NCBI GenBank assembly: GCA_002398515.1
Contig: DGZL01000143.1
Coordinates: 4,365-12,183, forward strand
Source of the DNA: Firmicutes bacterium UBA4981
Lineage (GTDB): Bacteria; Bacillota; SHA-98; UBA4971
DNA length: 7,819 bases
Direction: 5' to 3'
Below are positions 1 to 6,701 of the stretch, piece after piece. Both the position numbers and the translations under genes were made by a program. The stretch's first letter is position 1, and every line of letters begins with the position of its first letter. The notes under the pieces are model-generated. The model saw only the letters and a program-made list of their open reading frames with translations. It did no database searches and was not told the DNA's origin.

Positions 1-537
1 AATATCGGTCTTCCCGATGACGAAGTCGGAAGACGAGTGCAGCAGGCCATGAAGATGGTAGGGTTGGATTATGAGGCTCTCTGTGATCGGTCTCCGTTTG
101 AGCTTTCCGGCGGGGAGAAGAGGCGTGTGGCAATGGCAGGGGTAATTGCTATGAAGCCCTCTGTAATTGTCCTGGATGAACCTGCATCAGGTCTGGATCC
201 TCGCGGCCGTGACCAGGTATTGGCTGAAATCCAAGAGTTGCATCAGGAATTTGGTTTCACTGTCGTTCTTGTCTCTCACAGTATGGAAGATGTAGCCAAA
301 CTCGCCCGGAGAGTAGTGGTGCTTCATGGGGCGACGCTGATTGCAGACGGGCCTGCCAAGGATGTTTTCAGCATGGAGGATGTCTTGAGTCGGGCAGGCC
401 TTGAGGCGCCACAAGTAACCAGGCTCATGCAAGAACTCGCCAGACGAAACATGAAGGTGAGGACTGATATCCTCACTGTAGAGGAGGCAAAACGCGAGAT
501 TCTACGAGTCCTCGGGGGTGAAGGCCGTGTTTCGTAA
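1..537 (+). CDS. ecfA2: ECF transporter ATPase, second subunit (EcfA2-like), 5' end missing
   Basis: Cytoplasmic ATP-binding subunit of an energy-coupling factor transporter, which powers uptake of vitamins or metal ions through EcfT and a substrate-binding S component. The frame is open from base 1 and gives 178 residues; a GTG at 37 is only internal. Visible are the ABC signature LSGGEKRR (about 103-126), Walker B VIVLDEP followed by the D-loop SGLDP (about 163-198), and the H-loop histidine in LVSHSMEDV (about 277). Walker A and the Q-loop lie upstream of the window. The C-terminal tail after the nucleotide-binding core is typical of EcfA proteins. The stop lies inside the start of ecfT, so the two are translationally coupled. 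The A2 assignment rests on the usual ecfA1-ecfA2-ecfT order and not on a diagnostic residue; an ecfA1 gene should lie just upstream. Confidence 0.93.
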   Translation, partial: NIGLPDDEVGRRVQQAMKMVGLDYEALCDRSPFELSGGEKRRVAMAGVIAMKPSVIVLDEPASGLDPRGRDQVLAEIQELHQEFGFTVVLVSHSMEDVAKLARRVVVLHGATLIADGPAKDVFSMEDVLSRAGLEAPQVTRLMQELARRNMKVRTDILTVEEAKREILRVLGGEGRVS

Positions 538-1318
538 TATCACGCTTGGTCAGTACATGCCTGGGACTTCGTTTGTGCATAGACTTGACCCAAGAATAAA
601 GATTCTTGTGACCCTTGTCGTCATAACCATTTTATTCATGGTTGATACATTCATAGGGTACAGCTTCGTTTTCCTGTTTATACTAGGTGTCATACTAGTG
701 GCGCGCCTTCCTTTGAAATTCGTCTTATACGGTATAAGGCCATTGCTATTCATCCTTGTGCTGACTTTCGGGCTTCATCTTTTCATGAATGAAGGGCGCA
801 CCCTGTTTTCCGTAGGTCCGTTGGTCGCTACGTACGAAGGGGCATTCAAAGGTTTCACAATGGCTTTTCGCCTTGTGCTCCTTGTCCTTGGCACTTCAAT
901 TCTTACCCTGAGTACGTCTCCTATAGAACTGACTGACGGCTTGGAGAACCTTCTGTCACCTATGAAACGTGTGGGGATTCCCGCTCATGAGCTTGCCATG
1001 ATGATGACCATAGCCCTTAGGTTCATTCCTACTCTGCTCGAGGAGACAGAGAAAATCATGAAGGCGCAGATGGCTCGAGGCGCAGATTTCGAGACCGGCA
1101 ATGCCCTTCAGAGGGCGAAGAGCCTGATTCCACTCTTGGTGCCGTTGTTCGTGAACGCTTTCCGACGTGCTGATGAGCTTGCCATGGCTATGGAAGCCAG
1201 ATGTTATCGAGGCGGCGAAGGACGCACCAGGATGAAGCAGATGAAGCTTACCGCAGGCGATGTGTTGACCGGTGTGATAGTGACTGCCGGAATGGTAGCT
1301 GTAGCTGTATACCTGTAG
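518..1318 (+). CDS. ecfT: ECF transporter transmembrane coupling protein EcfT
   Basis: Integral membrane scaffold that links the two EcfA ATPases to the substrate-binding S component. The 266-residue product opens with the family pattern ITLGQYMPGTSFVHRLDPR (about residues 8-26). Hydrophobic segments follow at about 27-45, 46-62, 70-90, 115-132 and 245-264. The long cytoplasmic region carries the two Ala-Arg coupling motifs that contact the ATPases: ARG at 186-188 and EARCYRG at 226-232, the second having Cys where Gly is common. The GTG at 518 overlaps the ATPase gene by 20 bases. A second GTG at 527 would give a start at MFRNITLGQY, and neither has a clearly better ribosome site. No S-component gene is in the window, as expected for a shared (group II) ECF module. 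The substrate therefore cannot be inferred. Confidence 0.95.
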   Translation: MKAVFRNITLGQYMPGTSFVHRLDPRIKILVTLVVITILFMVDTFIGYSFVFLFILGVILVARLPLKFVLYGIRPLLFILVLTFGLHLFMNEGRTLFSVGPLVATYEGAFKGFTMAFRLVLLVLGTSILTLSTSPIELTDGLENLLSPMKRVGIPAHELAMMMTIALRFIPTLLEETEKIMKAQMARGADFETGNALQRAKSLIPLLVPLFVNAFRRADELAMAMEARCYRGGEGRTRMKQMKLTAGDVLTGVIVTAGMVAVAVYL

Positions 1319-1415
1319 AGCGCCATATGGTTGTGAAATGCCATGAGCCAAGGAGTAAACGTCTGAGGCGGGCAATGATTATGACAGTCATCAAATGCGG
1401 ATAGGCGGTCTGATA

Positions 1416-2189
1416 ATGAAAGCCGGCAACGTGGACGCCACACGAAACGTGAAACTGGTTGTGGAATATGACGGAACCAGGTATTGCGGTTTTCAACGTC
1501 AAAAAGGCCTTCCCACTATCCAAACTGAACTAGAGACTGCTATCGAGACCATTACGAAAACCTACTCTCATGTGACAGCATCAGGACGCACTGATGCAGG
1601 TGTTCATGCTTTGGGGCAGGTAGTCAATTTTAGGACATACGCCAGAATTCCTGTGGACAAGTTTGTGCCTGCTCTAAATAGCGTGCTGCCTGAGGATATC
1701 CGTATTCGGTGTGCCGAGGAGGCTCCTTGGAGGTTCCATGCCAGGTATGATGCACGCTGGAAAACTTACGAGTATTCAATTGATACCAGGCCTGTGCCGT
1801 CAGTGTTTACACGCAACTTCGTTTACGACTTGAATGCTCCGTTGAACTTAGAAGAAATGAAGATAGCTGCCAGGTTCTTAGTAGGGGTTCATGACTTTCG
1901 CTCATTTGCATCCTCAGGCGGAAGCGCAAAGACATTCACGCGTAATGTGAGAAAACTGGAGATTACAGCACGCGATGACCCCATGCTGCGAATCCTAATT
2001 GAGGCTAACGGCTTTCTGTATAACATGGTAAGGACAATAGTAGGGACGCTTCTACAAGTCGGACTTGGAAAGATTTCGGCTGAAGATGTGAAGTATATAA
2101 GAGACGCCAGAGACAGAAGACTTGCAGGACCTACAGCGCCTGCATGCGGTCTCTGTCTCATTAAGGTTGACTATGGTGACGGGAAGTAG
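1416..2189 (+). CDS. truA: tRNA pseudouridine(38-40) synthase TruA
   Basis: Isomerises uridine to pseudouridine at positions 38-40 in the anticodon stem-loop of many tRNAs. From the ATG at 1416 the product is 257 residues, near the usual 245-270. It shows the N-terminal VEYDGTRYCGFQRQ motif and the catalytic block ASGRTDAGVHALGQ, with the nucleophilic aspartate at residue 60, the same number as in E. coli TruA. It also has the FHARYDA segment, HDFRSFASSG, and the C-terminal EANGFLYNMVRTIVGTLL motif. An ATG at 1395 is also in frame, but 1416 is preferred because AGGCGGT (1403-1409) sits six bases before it. The gene lies about 97 bases after ecfT in the same direction, the common Firmicutes order, and probably shares its transcript. 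Confidence 0.96.
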   Translation: MKAGNVDATRNVKLVVEYDGTRYCGFQRQKGLPTIQTELETAIETITKTYSHVTASGRTDAGVHALGQVVNFRTYARIPVDKFVPALNSVLPEDIRIRCAEEAPWRFHARYDARWKTYEYSIDTRPVPSVFTRNFVYDLNAPLNLEEMKIAARFLVGVHDFRSFASSGGSAKTFTRNVRKLEITARDDPMLRILIEANGFLYNMVRTIVGTLLQVGLGKISAEDVKYIRDARDRRLAGPTAPACGLCLIKVDYGDGK

Positions 2190-2204
2190 TCTCAAGCAGC
2201 GGAA

Positions 2205-4187
2205 CTAGGCAACAAAATCGGTGAGGCTGAGTTTTTCCACTGTTTCCTTCGCGGGAATCCCAGTTTCGCCATGCCAACCCATATGTTCCCAGTAGAGTGC
2301 AACCATCTCGTGAATTGGAACAGATTTTCCTTCTAGCGGCCCGTTTTCTAAAGGCGGGTTACCGGCCATCCTCGGGTGAGCTCGATTATTTCGAGGATCG
2401 ATACCTTCTCTGATATTGAAAAGCTGCTTTAGGGTTTGAATTCTCATGCCAATCTCCAGGTATTCATCTGCCGTCTTATGCCAATTGGTGGCAGCATTCA
2501 GCATCCTAAACGGGTTCCAGTTATGAACCCCCATTGTCATGGCGAACAGACATCCCCCGATACCGTCAATTACCTGTTTATAGCATGATATTGCCACACT
2601 CTTAGTTGCATTCTCCGAGGAGGCCAGGTATTCCTCGTATTTTGGATATATGGATATCTTTGGCGCCCAGGAGACCTCATTCCATAACTGGACATAGTTA
2701 TAATACTGAAAGCAACCAATGGTGTGTTTGCCGGGGGTTGGGTCAGCACAATAATGGACTCCCATCATGGGATCGAACCTTGAGTCGTGGAGGCCCGGCT
2801 CCTGTCCGCCGACATGGATCGCGTACTTCAAAGACCCTTTGCCGATTCTTCGGGATGCTGCTTTCACTCCGTCTGCCAGCAAATCGCCGAGTCCTTCCCG
2901 ATGGATCATTTGTTTTAGCAATTTGACAATGGCTTCTGTGTTACCCCAGGCAAGTTGTAATCCTCCGGTATCTTCGCTTGTCAAGATCCCGTTCTCGAAA
3001 CACTCGATTGCGAACGCCACGGCATGGCCTGCCGAAATACTGTCCATACCGGCCCTGTTCAATAGCTCGTTTATGTAGAGAATCGAGTCCAAGTTTCCGT
3101 TTAGCAACAAGCTTCCAAAAGCGGAGACTGTCTCATATTCAGGAGTATGGGTTTCCCGAAATGTGCCTTCTGCAATATCTTCTATCCGGGAAATCCCACC
3201 ACATCCTACTACGCAGGAATAGCAAGAGTACCTCTTGACCTCTCTTTGTTTTAGCAGGTCAGGAGCTAGGTTTCTATATCTTGACTTGCCAAAGTCCAGC
3301 CCGGATCCGTTCCAGTTCTTAATCGGGGTATCACCGTTGACTACACCCATTACATTATTAAATCCGGTTCCCCATTTCTTAAGGATTCCCGCAGCCATGA
3401 TACCGTCAGGAACAGCAACTCTTGTCATCCTGCTCTGCAGATTTGCAGCGATCTCCAATAGTCGTCCTGACAGAAAGCGCGGTATGTTTATCTTCCGCAC
3501 TTTACCGGTAAACTCTTTGCTGATTGTTTTCATGAGTTCGGGATTTTCACACGTTATCCGGCCATTCCCTGCAAGGACGACCGCTTTAAGCTTCTTTGAT
3601 CCCATAACCGCGCCGAGGCCGGATCTTGCAGCAATTCTACCATGGTCATTACATATCCCGGATATGAGGGATTGCTTCTCCCCTGAGGTGCCGATTACAG
3701 CTATCTTCGGCTTCCCTTGCTTCTTAGCGCACTCTTCTTCCAAGATGTCTTCTGCCTCGACTGCATCTTTCCCCCATACATGTGTCGCGTCTCGCAATTC
3801 AGCCTTATGGCTGTCAACATATAAATACACAGGTCTATCTGAAGTGCCGCGGAAGAATATGCCGTCATAGCCGCATCTCTTTATTGCCGGAGAGAATGTT
3901 CCACCGCAATTGGCGTCGCCCCAGCCTCCGGTCAACGGGGATTTTGCTACAGCCATCCATCTGCCGGTCATGACACTCCCTGTTCCTGTCAAGAGTCCGC
4001 TGACAAAACCCAGGACATTGTCTGGACCCAAGGGGTCAGCTCCTTTTGGTATCTTCTTGTGCAAGACATAGCAACCTAACCCGACCCCGGATAAGAAGCT
4101 TTCATAGACTTCGTCCGGTATAGGCTCAGCTACGATCCGGCCAGTGGATAAATCAACAAATAAGATCTTGCCGGTATATCCCTTCAT
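2205..4187 (-). CDS. Aldehyde:ferredoxin oxidoreductase family protein (tungstopterin enzyme)
   Basis: The 660-residue product belongs to the AOR family. These cytoplasmic enzymes hold a bis-pterin tungsten (or molybdenum) cofactor and one [4Fe-4S] cluster, and in known members oxidise aldehydes to acids with ferredoxin or reduce acids in reverse. The N-terminal pterin-binding domain shows MTGRWMAVAKSPLTGGWGD (about 73-91) and a GG-x-F-x4-K-x2-GYDGI pattern (95-110). Cluster ligands are Cys322, Cys325 and Cys329 in SCYSCVVGCGG, with Cys546 in DGIGGCLF as the fourth, the same arrangement as Cys288/291/295/494 of Pyrococcus furiosus AOR. The block GLHDSRFDPMMG then ADPTPGKHT (466-489) is also family-like, with Asp-Ser-Arg where Asp-Pro-Arg is common. 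The ATG at 4187 has GGGAGGA just upstream. It is the last operon gene, 26 bases after the MoaD-like gene. The substrate is not readable from sequence; a BamB-like or other specialised role is possible. Confidence 0.95.
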   Translation of the reverse strand: MKGYTGKILFVDLSTGRIVAEPIPDEVYESFLSGVGLGCYVLHKKIPKGADPLGPDNVLGFVSGLLTGTGSVMTGRWMAVAKSPLTGGWGDANCGGTFSPAIKRCGYDGIFFRGTSDRPVYLYVDSHKAELRDATHVWGKDAVEAEDILEEECAKKQGKPKIAVIGTSGEKQSLISGICNDHGRIAARSGLGAVMGSKKLKAVVLAGNGRITCENPELMKTISKEFTGKVRKINIPRFLSGRLLEIAANLQSRMTRVAVPDGIMAAGILKKWGTGFNNVMGVVNGDTPIKNWNGSGLDFGKSRYRNLAPDLLKQREVKRYSCYSCVVGCGGISRIEDIAEGTFRETHTPEYETVSAFGSLLLNGNLDSILYINELLNRAGMDSISAGHAVAFAIECFENGILTSEDTGGLQLAWGNTEAIVKLLKQMIHREGLGDLLADGVKAASRRIGKGSLKYAIHVGGQEPGLHDSRFDPMMGVHYCADPTPGKHTIGCFQYYNYVQLWNEVSWAPKISIYPKYEEYLASSENATKSVAISCYKQVIDGIGGCLFAMTMGVHNWNPFRMLNAATNWHKTADEYLEIGMRIQTLKQLFNIREGIDPRNNRAHPRMAGNPPLENGPLEGKSVPIHEMVALYWEHMGWHGETGIPAKETVEKLSLTDFVA

Positions 4188-4213
4188 TTAAGTCCTCCCA
4201 CTTCTCGAAGAAA

Positions 4214-4447
4214 CTAACCCCCTGCCAACGGGGTTAAGAAACTGACGACATCTCCGTTATTCAGAGGCGTGTTTAACCCGGCTTTTTCGTAGTTTACGGT
4301 ATATACGAGAAAAGGCCGTAGTGGTAAGGGTATCTTCAGGCGTCGGAAAACATCATTGAGAGTTGCGCCCTCCGGCAATTTCATGGAACTGTCATCATCC
4401 AGATGCTGAAAGCTTGCGAAGGCAGGCGCATAAACTTTGACTTTCAC
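4214..4447 (-). CDS. MoaD/ThiS-like ubiquitin-fold sulfur carrier
   Basis: A small beta-grasp protein whose C-terminal glycine is expected to become a thiocarboxylate that donates sulfur for pterin dithiolene formation. From the GTG at 4447 it is 77 residues, normal for MoaD. It starts VKVKVYAPAF and ends PLAGG, with the exposed Gly-Gly required for activation by a MoeB-type enzyme. The GNGD-like turn before the end appears as NNGDVVSFLTPLAGG. A longer reading from 4483 would overlap the upstream gene; 4447 is favoured because AGGAGG (4453-4458) lies five bases before it. It sits between the DUF362 gene and the AOR gene, a placement common for MoaD paralogues tied to tungsten enzymes. It may be dedicated to cofactor assembly for this AOR. 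No MoaE, MoeB or other cofactor gene is in the window. Confidence 0.9.
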   Translation of the reverse strand: MKVKVYAPAFASFQHLDDDSSMKLPEGATLNDVFRRLKIPLPLRPFLVYTVNYEKAGLNTPLNNGDVVSFLTPLAGG

Positions 4448-4460
4448 ATGAGCCTCCTGG

Positions 4461-6107
4461 CTAGAACGAGTGTTTCTTGACATCGTTCAATATTATCCTC
4501 TTAATCTCGCCTTTCATTTCCGGCATCGGCCAAGGAATGAAATCCCGCCTGGCATCCTCATCGCTTAAAGCCGGTATATCAGTAATACTGTCATCATAGA
4601 AATCAGGGATGCAGTCAACCCATTCTTCGTTTTTTACCCGTTTGATTCTTTCTCGGCGCGTTTTTATCATCCCGTAAAGAAGCTTTCCAAGCTGTTTGTT
4701 CTTGAGCGATTGAATGGCACAACCTCTGCCTATTAGCTTGTGGATAGCCATATGGGGTTCATTGGGCCTTGGCATGCAACCGTCAATGTGCAAATCTACA
4801 ACATCCTTGAGATGAGAGGCGCAAGAGCCCATTCCCAGTCTCTTGACGTTTATTTCTTTGATATCTTGAGTAGTATAGGGTTTTCCTGTTTCATCAAGGT
4901 AGTAAACCTCTCCGTTTACCCTTACCCCTGTTCCCATAATGACAACCATCGGGAAGTCACATTTCACTCCTTCGTAATAGACGAATTCAAAGGCCTGTCT
5001 GAGACAAGGCAGGCACCCGCCCATGCACGCGCCGGTGATTTCCCGGACCACATCCGGTGTTACGCTGTTCACATTGGAAATGCCGGGGGCGTTGTTTTTC
5101 ATGTGACCTACCAAGAACTTGACATTAGGAAACTGCTTCCGGAACCGCGCACTGTGCAATGAAACATCAGGCCGCCTAAAAGGAATGACTTTTTCCGTGC
5201 CGATGATTTCTACGTTGTCACATCCAAAGCCCATATTCCTGGCTTCTACCATCAGAGGTATTTCATCAGGGTCAAAACCCATCATCCTGGTGGCGACTCT
5301 ATCAGCTTCAACACTGTTATTGCCGCTTATGATGACTCTTGAGGGAACCGGATCGATGGGTGCCGGAGTATTGCCTTCACCTCCGACAATACCGTCGATG
5401 ACTACCAGGTCAGGTTTAAACAGGAACAACATATCTACAAGTTTCTTGTTTATCATGTAATTGTGGTTCTTCTGTCTCAGGTTGTATGGGATTGTTCCCA
5501 TAGCATTTTTGAAGCCCAATGTAACTCCGGTGTAGAGGTTAGTTTTGAGCTTCGGCACAGATATGTAGAACGCTTCTCCCCGCACGACTTCACTGAATAT
5601 CCTCGGTATACGTATGTCTTTCATCACCTGGGCCTTGGGCAGAATATACCTGTCTAGGGGTTGTTCCTCAAGCGGTAATATCCTTACATTTCTGTGCTTG
5701 GCCAGCCTGTCAATGCCGGATATTGCAAATGAAGCCCTTGTCGGCATGCCTCTTCCGGAGCTTTCAGCTATGACAATATTATCAGTATATTGCTGGACGA
5801 ATTCGGTGATTGAATCCAGTACTCTTGGGTCTGTTGACTGGGGGTAATCAGGGTCTTTAAAGCCGATCCTATGGTAGACAGACACCAGATTTGGCTTTAT
5901 TATTACTTCTTTGCCTCTGATGGCCTTTGTAAATCCGGTGTGTTTGTCGAGGGCAGTCAGGTTTTGAAAAACGGCGGTCCTAATAGCAAGGACATCTTCT
6001 CTGGAATAATACTCATCTGTACCATAGTTCTTGGGTAAAGTCACATAATTCTTCAGGTAGTTAATATCCGGCGCCTCAGTAATGACAACATAGCTTTCTG
6101 CGCTCAA
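4461..6107 (-). CDS. DUF362 protein with cysteine-rich NuoB-like C-terminal region
   Basis: From the preferred TTG at 6107 the product is 548 residues; a TTG at 6161 would give 566 (numbering here uses 566). The first 320 residues match the DUF362 pattern: VIIKPNLVS (86-94), AESSGRG (132-138), SVPKLKTNLYTGVTLGFKNA (201-220), IDGIVGGEGNTP (255-266) and EADRVATRMMGFDP (285-298). The remainder is cysteine-rich: Cys379, Cys383 and Cys386 in CMGGCLPC, Cys401, Cys447 in MGSCAS and Cys462 in DGCMPRPNEP. MGSCA followed by GC-x-PRP resembles the N2-cluster segment of NuoB and of hydrogenase small subunits, which suggests an iron-sulfur cluster. The function of DUF362 is poorly defined; an electron-transfer or enzyme-assembly role beside AOR is inference. 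The start at 6107 is chosen because GGGGGA (6114-6119) precedes it by six bases and it avoids overlap with the upstream gene. The stop is 13 bases before moaD. Confidence 0.88.
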   Translation of the reverse strand: MSAESYVVITEAPDINYLKNYVTLPKNYGTDEYYSREDVLAIRTAVFQNLTALDKHTGFTKAIRGKEVIIKPNLVSVYHRIGFKDPDYPQSTDPRVLDSITEFVQQYTDNIVIAESSGRGMPTRASFAISGIDRLAKHRNVRILPLEEQPLDRYILPKAQVMKDIRIPRIFSEVVRGEAFYISVPKLKTNLYTGVTLGFKNAMGTIPYNLRQKNHNYMINKKLVDMLFLFKPDLVVIDGIVGGEGNTPAPIDPVPSRVIISGNNSVEADRVATRMMGFDPDEIPLMVEARNMGFGCDNVEIIGTEKVIPFRRPDVSLHSARFRKQFPNVKFLVGHMKNNAPGISNVNSVTPDVVREITGACMGGCLPCLRQAFEFVYYEGVKCDFPMVVIMGTGVRVNGEVYYLDETGKPYTTQDIKEINVKRLGMGSCASHLKDVVDLHIDGCMPRPNEPHMAIHKLIGRGCAIQSLKNKQLGKLLYGMIKTRRERIKRVKNEEWVDCIPDFYDDSITDIPALSDEDARRDFIPWPMPEMKGEIKRIILNDVKKHSF

Positions 6108-6123
6108 TGTCAGTCCCCCATTT

Positions 6124-6354
6124 CTAAATGATAAACCTCCACCAGGCGTAGCCAAAGACAAGTGTCATAATGACAGAATACAGCTTGGATTTACCTGCTC
6201 TTGTTCCTGCGCTGATACCTTTTGTGAACACTTCGACTGTGTGGAGTACGGCAATGGCAATTGCAAGTAACCACAACCCTTTGGAAATCCCAAGATATAA
6301 GGCCACAAGCCAGATGACTGCTACCAGTACTTTGTGTGCACGCGGATTGTTCAT
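6124..6354 (-). CDS. Small three-helix membrane protein, first gene of AOR operon
   Basis: A 76-residue hydrophobic protein with no function I can assign. After a short polar N-terminus there are likely membrane helices at about residues 9-23, 27-43 and 57-74. A basic loop (KGISAGTRAGKSK, about 45-57) lies between the second and third, so by the positive-inside rule this loop is probably cytoplasmic. The motif LHTVEVFTKG at the end of helix two, with a His and a Glu in the membrane region, loosely recalls the TMEM254/DUF4499 pattern, but this is from memory and weak. The ATG at 6354 has a strong site, GGGGAGGG (6359-6366). It is the first gene after the operon promoter and is followed 16 bases later by the DUF362 gene. 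It could anchor or link the cytoplasmic enzyme to the membrane; that is only inference. Confidence 0.8.
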   Translation of the reverse strand: MNNPRAHKVLVAVIWLVALYLGISKGLWLLAIAIAVLHTVEVFTKGISAGTRAGKSKLYSVIMTLVFGYAWWRFII

Positions 6355-6430
6355 GTTACCCTCCCCAAATAGAGAAATGTGAAAGCGTCATGAGATAACG
6401 TGCTATGAAATAAAGTAGATTATTGTATAA

Positions 6431-6448
6431 AACAGATTGCACTCTGTT
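6431..6448. promoter_or_regulatory. Near-perfect palindrome, likely TetR operator
   Basis: AACAGATTGCACTCTGTT pairs at 8 of 9 symmetric positions, and three further pairs match outside it (6427-6429 with 6450-6452). The length and symmetry suit a TetR-family dimer site. It starts one base after the predicted transcription start (about 6449) of the main operon promoter, so a bound repressor would block initiation. The adjacent divergent tetR gene is the obvious candidate to bind it. Binding itself is inferred. Confidence 0.65.
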
Positions 6449-6455
6449 GTATTTT

Positions 6456-6484
6456 ATTGTAAGATCTTTATGGCGTCTTGTCAA
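6456..6484 (-). promoter_or_regulatory. Near-consensus sigma-70-type promoter for the AOR operon
   Basis: On the - strand, TTGACA (6484-6479, perfect -35) is followed after exactly 17 bases by TACAAT (6461-6456, five of six -10 bases). The predicted start is about 6449, leaving a 5' leader of roughly 95 bases to the ATG at 6354. It points into the membrane protein, DUF362, moaD and AOR genes. Confidence 0.75.
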
Positions 6485-6498
6485 TACCAGATAAGACA

Positions 6499-6527
6499 AT
6501 AAGAGAGATAAGCGGTGAGGGTGTCAA
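6499..6527 (-). promoter_or_regulatory. Possible second, upstream promoter for the AOR operon
   Basis: On the - strand a second perfect TTGACA (6527-6522) is followed after 17 bases by TCTTAT (6504-6499), which matches four of six -10 bases. It would start about 43 bases upstream of the main promoter, and its transcript would run through the palindrome at 6431-6448. It is weaker than the other promoter and may be a chance match. Confidence 0.35.
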
Positions 6528-6590
6528 GTAACACTTCAACATAAGAGGAGCATCACCGGAGGAAGGCGGCGTTTCTTAGCATCCTGACGG

Positions 6591-6611
6591 AAGCATTTAA
6601 AGGTAATGCTT
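6591..6611. repeat. Inverted repeat upstream of tetR
   Basis: Two perfect 7-base arms, AAGCATT (6591-6597) and AATGCTT (6605-6611), flank a 7-base spacer. A partly overlapping pair, AGGTAA (6601-6606) and TTACCT (6617-6622), lies beside it. There is no T-run, so it is not a typical terminator. It lies about 90 bases before the tetR start and could be a regulator site for tetR or a leader hairpin. Its sequence differs from the palindrome at 6431-6448. Confidence 0.45.
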
Positions 6612-6701
6612 TAGCTTTACCTAAGATAGGGTTAGCATCAAGGATTAGAAGAGAAGAACGAGATGAGAAGAATGACAGTGGGCAATAATCGGGGGATATA
6701 T

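Larger units (their letters stand above)
6355..6701. other. Divergent control region between AOR operon and tetR
   Basis: This 347-base stretch has no credible gene. It is AT-rich near the operon and holds, from left to right, an 18-base palindrome, two promoter-like elements facing the operon, and a second inverted repeat nearer tetR. I see no tRNA, no intrinsic terminator, and nothing matching the molybdenum/tungsten cofactor riboswitch in the leader of the operon. A clear promoter for tetR itself was not found. One weak + strand candidate is TTGCAC (6437-6442) with TAAGAT (6460-6465), 17 bases apart, which would leave a leader of about 230 bases. Confidence 0.75.

Noticed and set aside
956..1375. 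Open frame of 139 codons on the - strand across ecfT
   Set aside because: It is antisense to a clear ecfT and its product shows low-complexity His/Ser-rich sequence without motifs.
1381..1391. Palindrome ATGACAGTCAT between ecfT and truA
   Set aside because: It is short, has no promoter beside it, and lies in a likely continuous transcript; chance cannot be excluded.
3235..3870. Long open frame of 211 codons on the + strand inside the AOR gene
   Set aside because: It is the mirror of a strongly conserved AOR coding region, has no recognisable domain and no ribosome site; AOR motifs on the other strand explain the sequence.
4740..5162. Open frame of 140 codons on the + strand inside the DUF362 gene
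   Set aside because: It is a shadow of the DUF362 coding strand; no domain or plausible start site is visible.
6355..6492. Possible molybdenum/tungsten cofactor riboswitch in the operon leader
   Set aside because: The leader from the predicted start is short and AT-rich and lacks the GC-rich paired blocks of that riboswitch; the palindrome fits a protein operator better.
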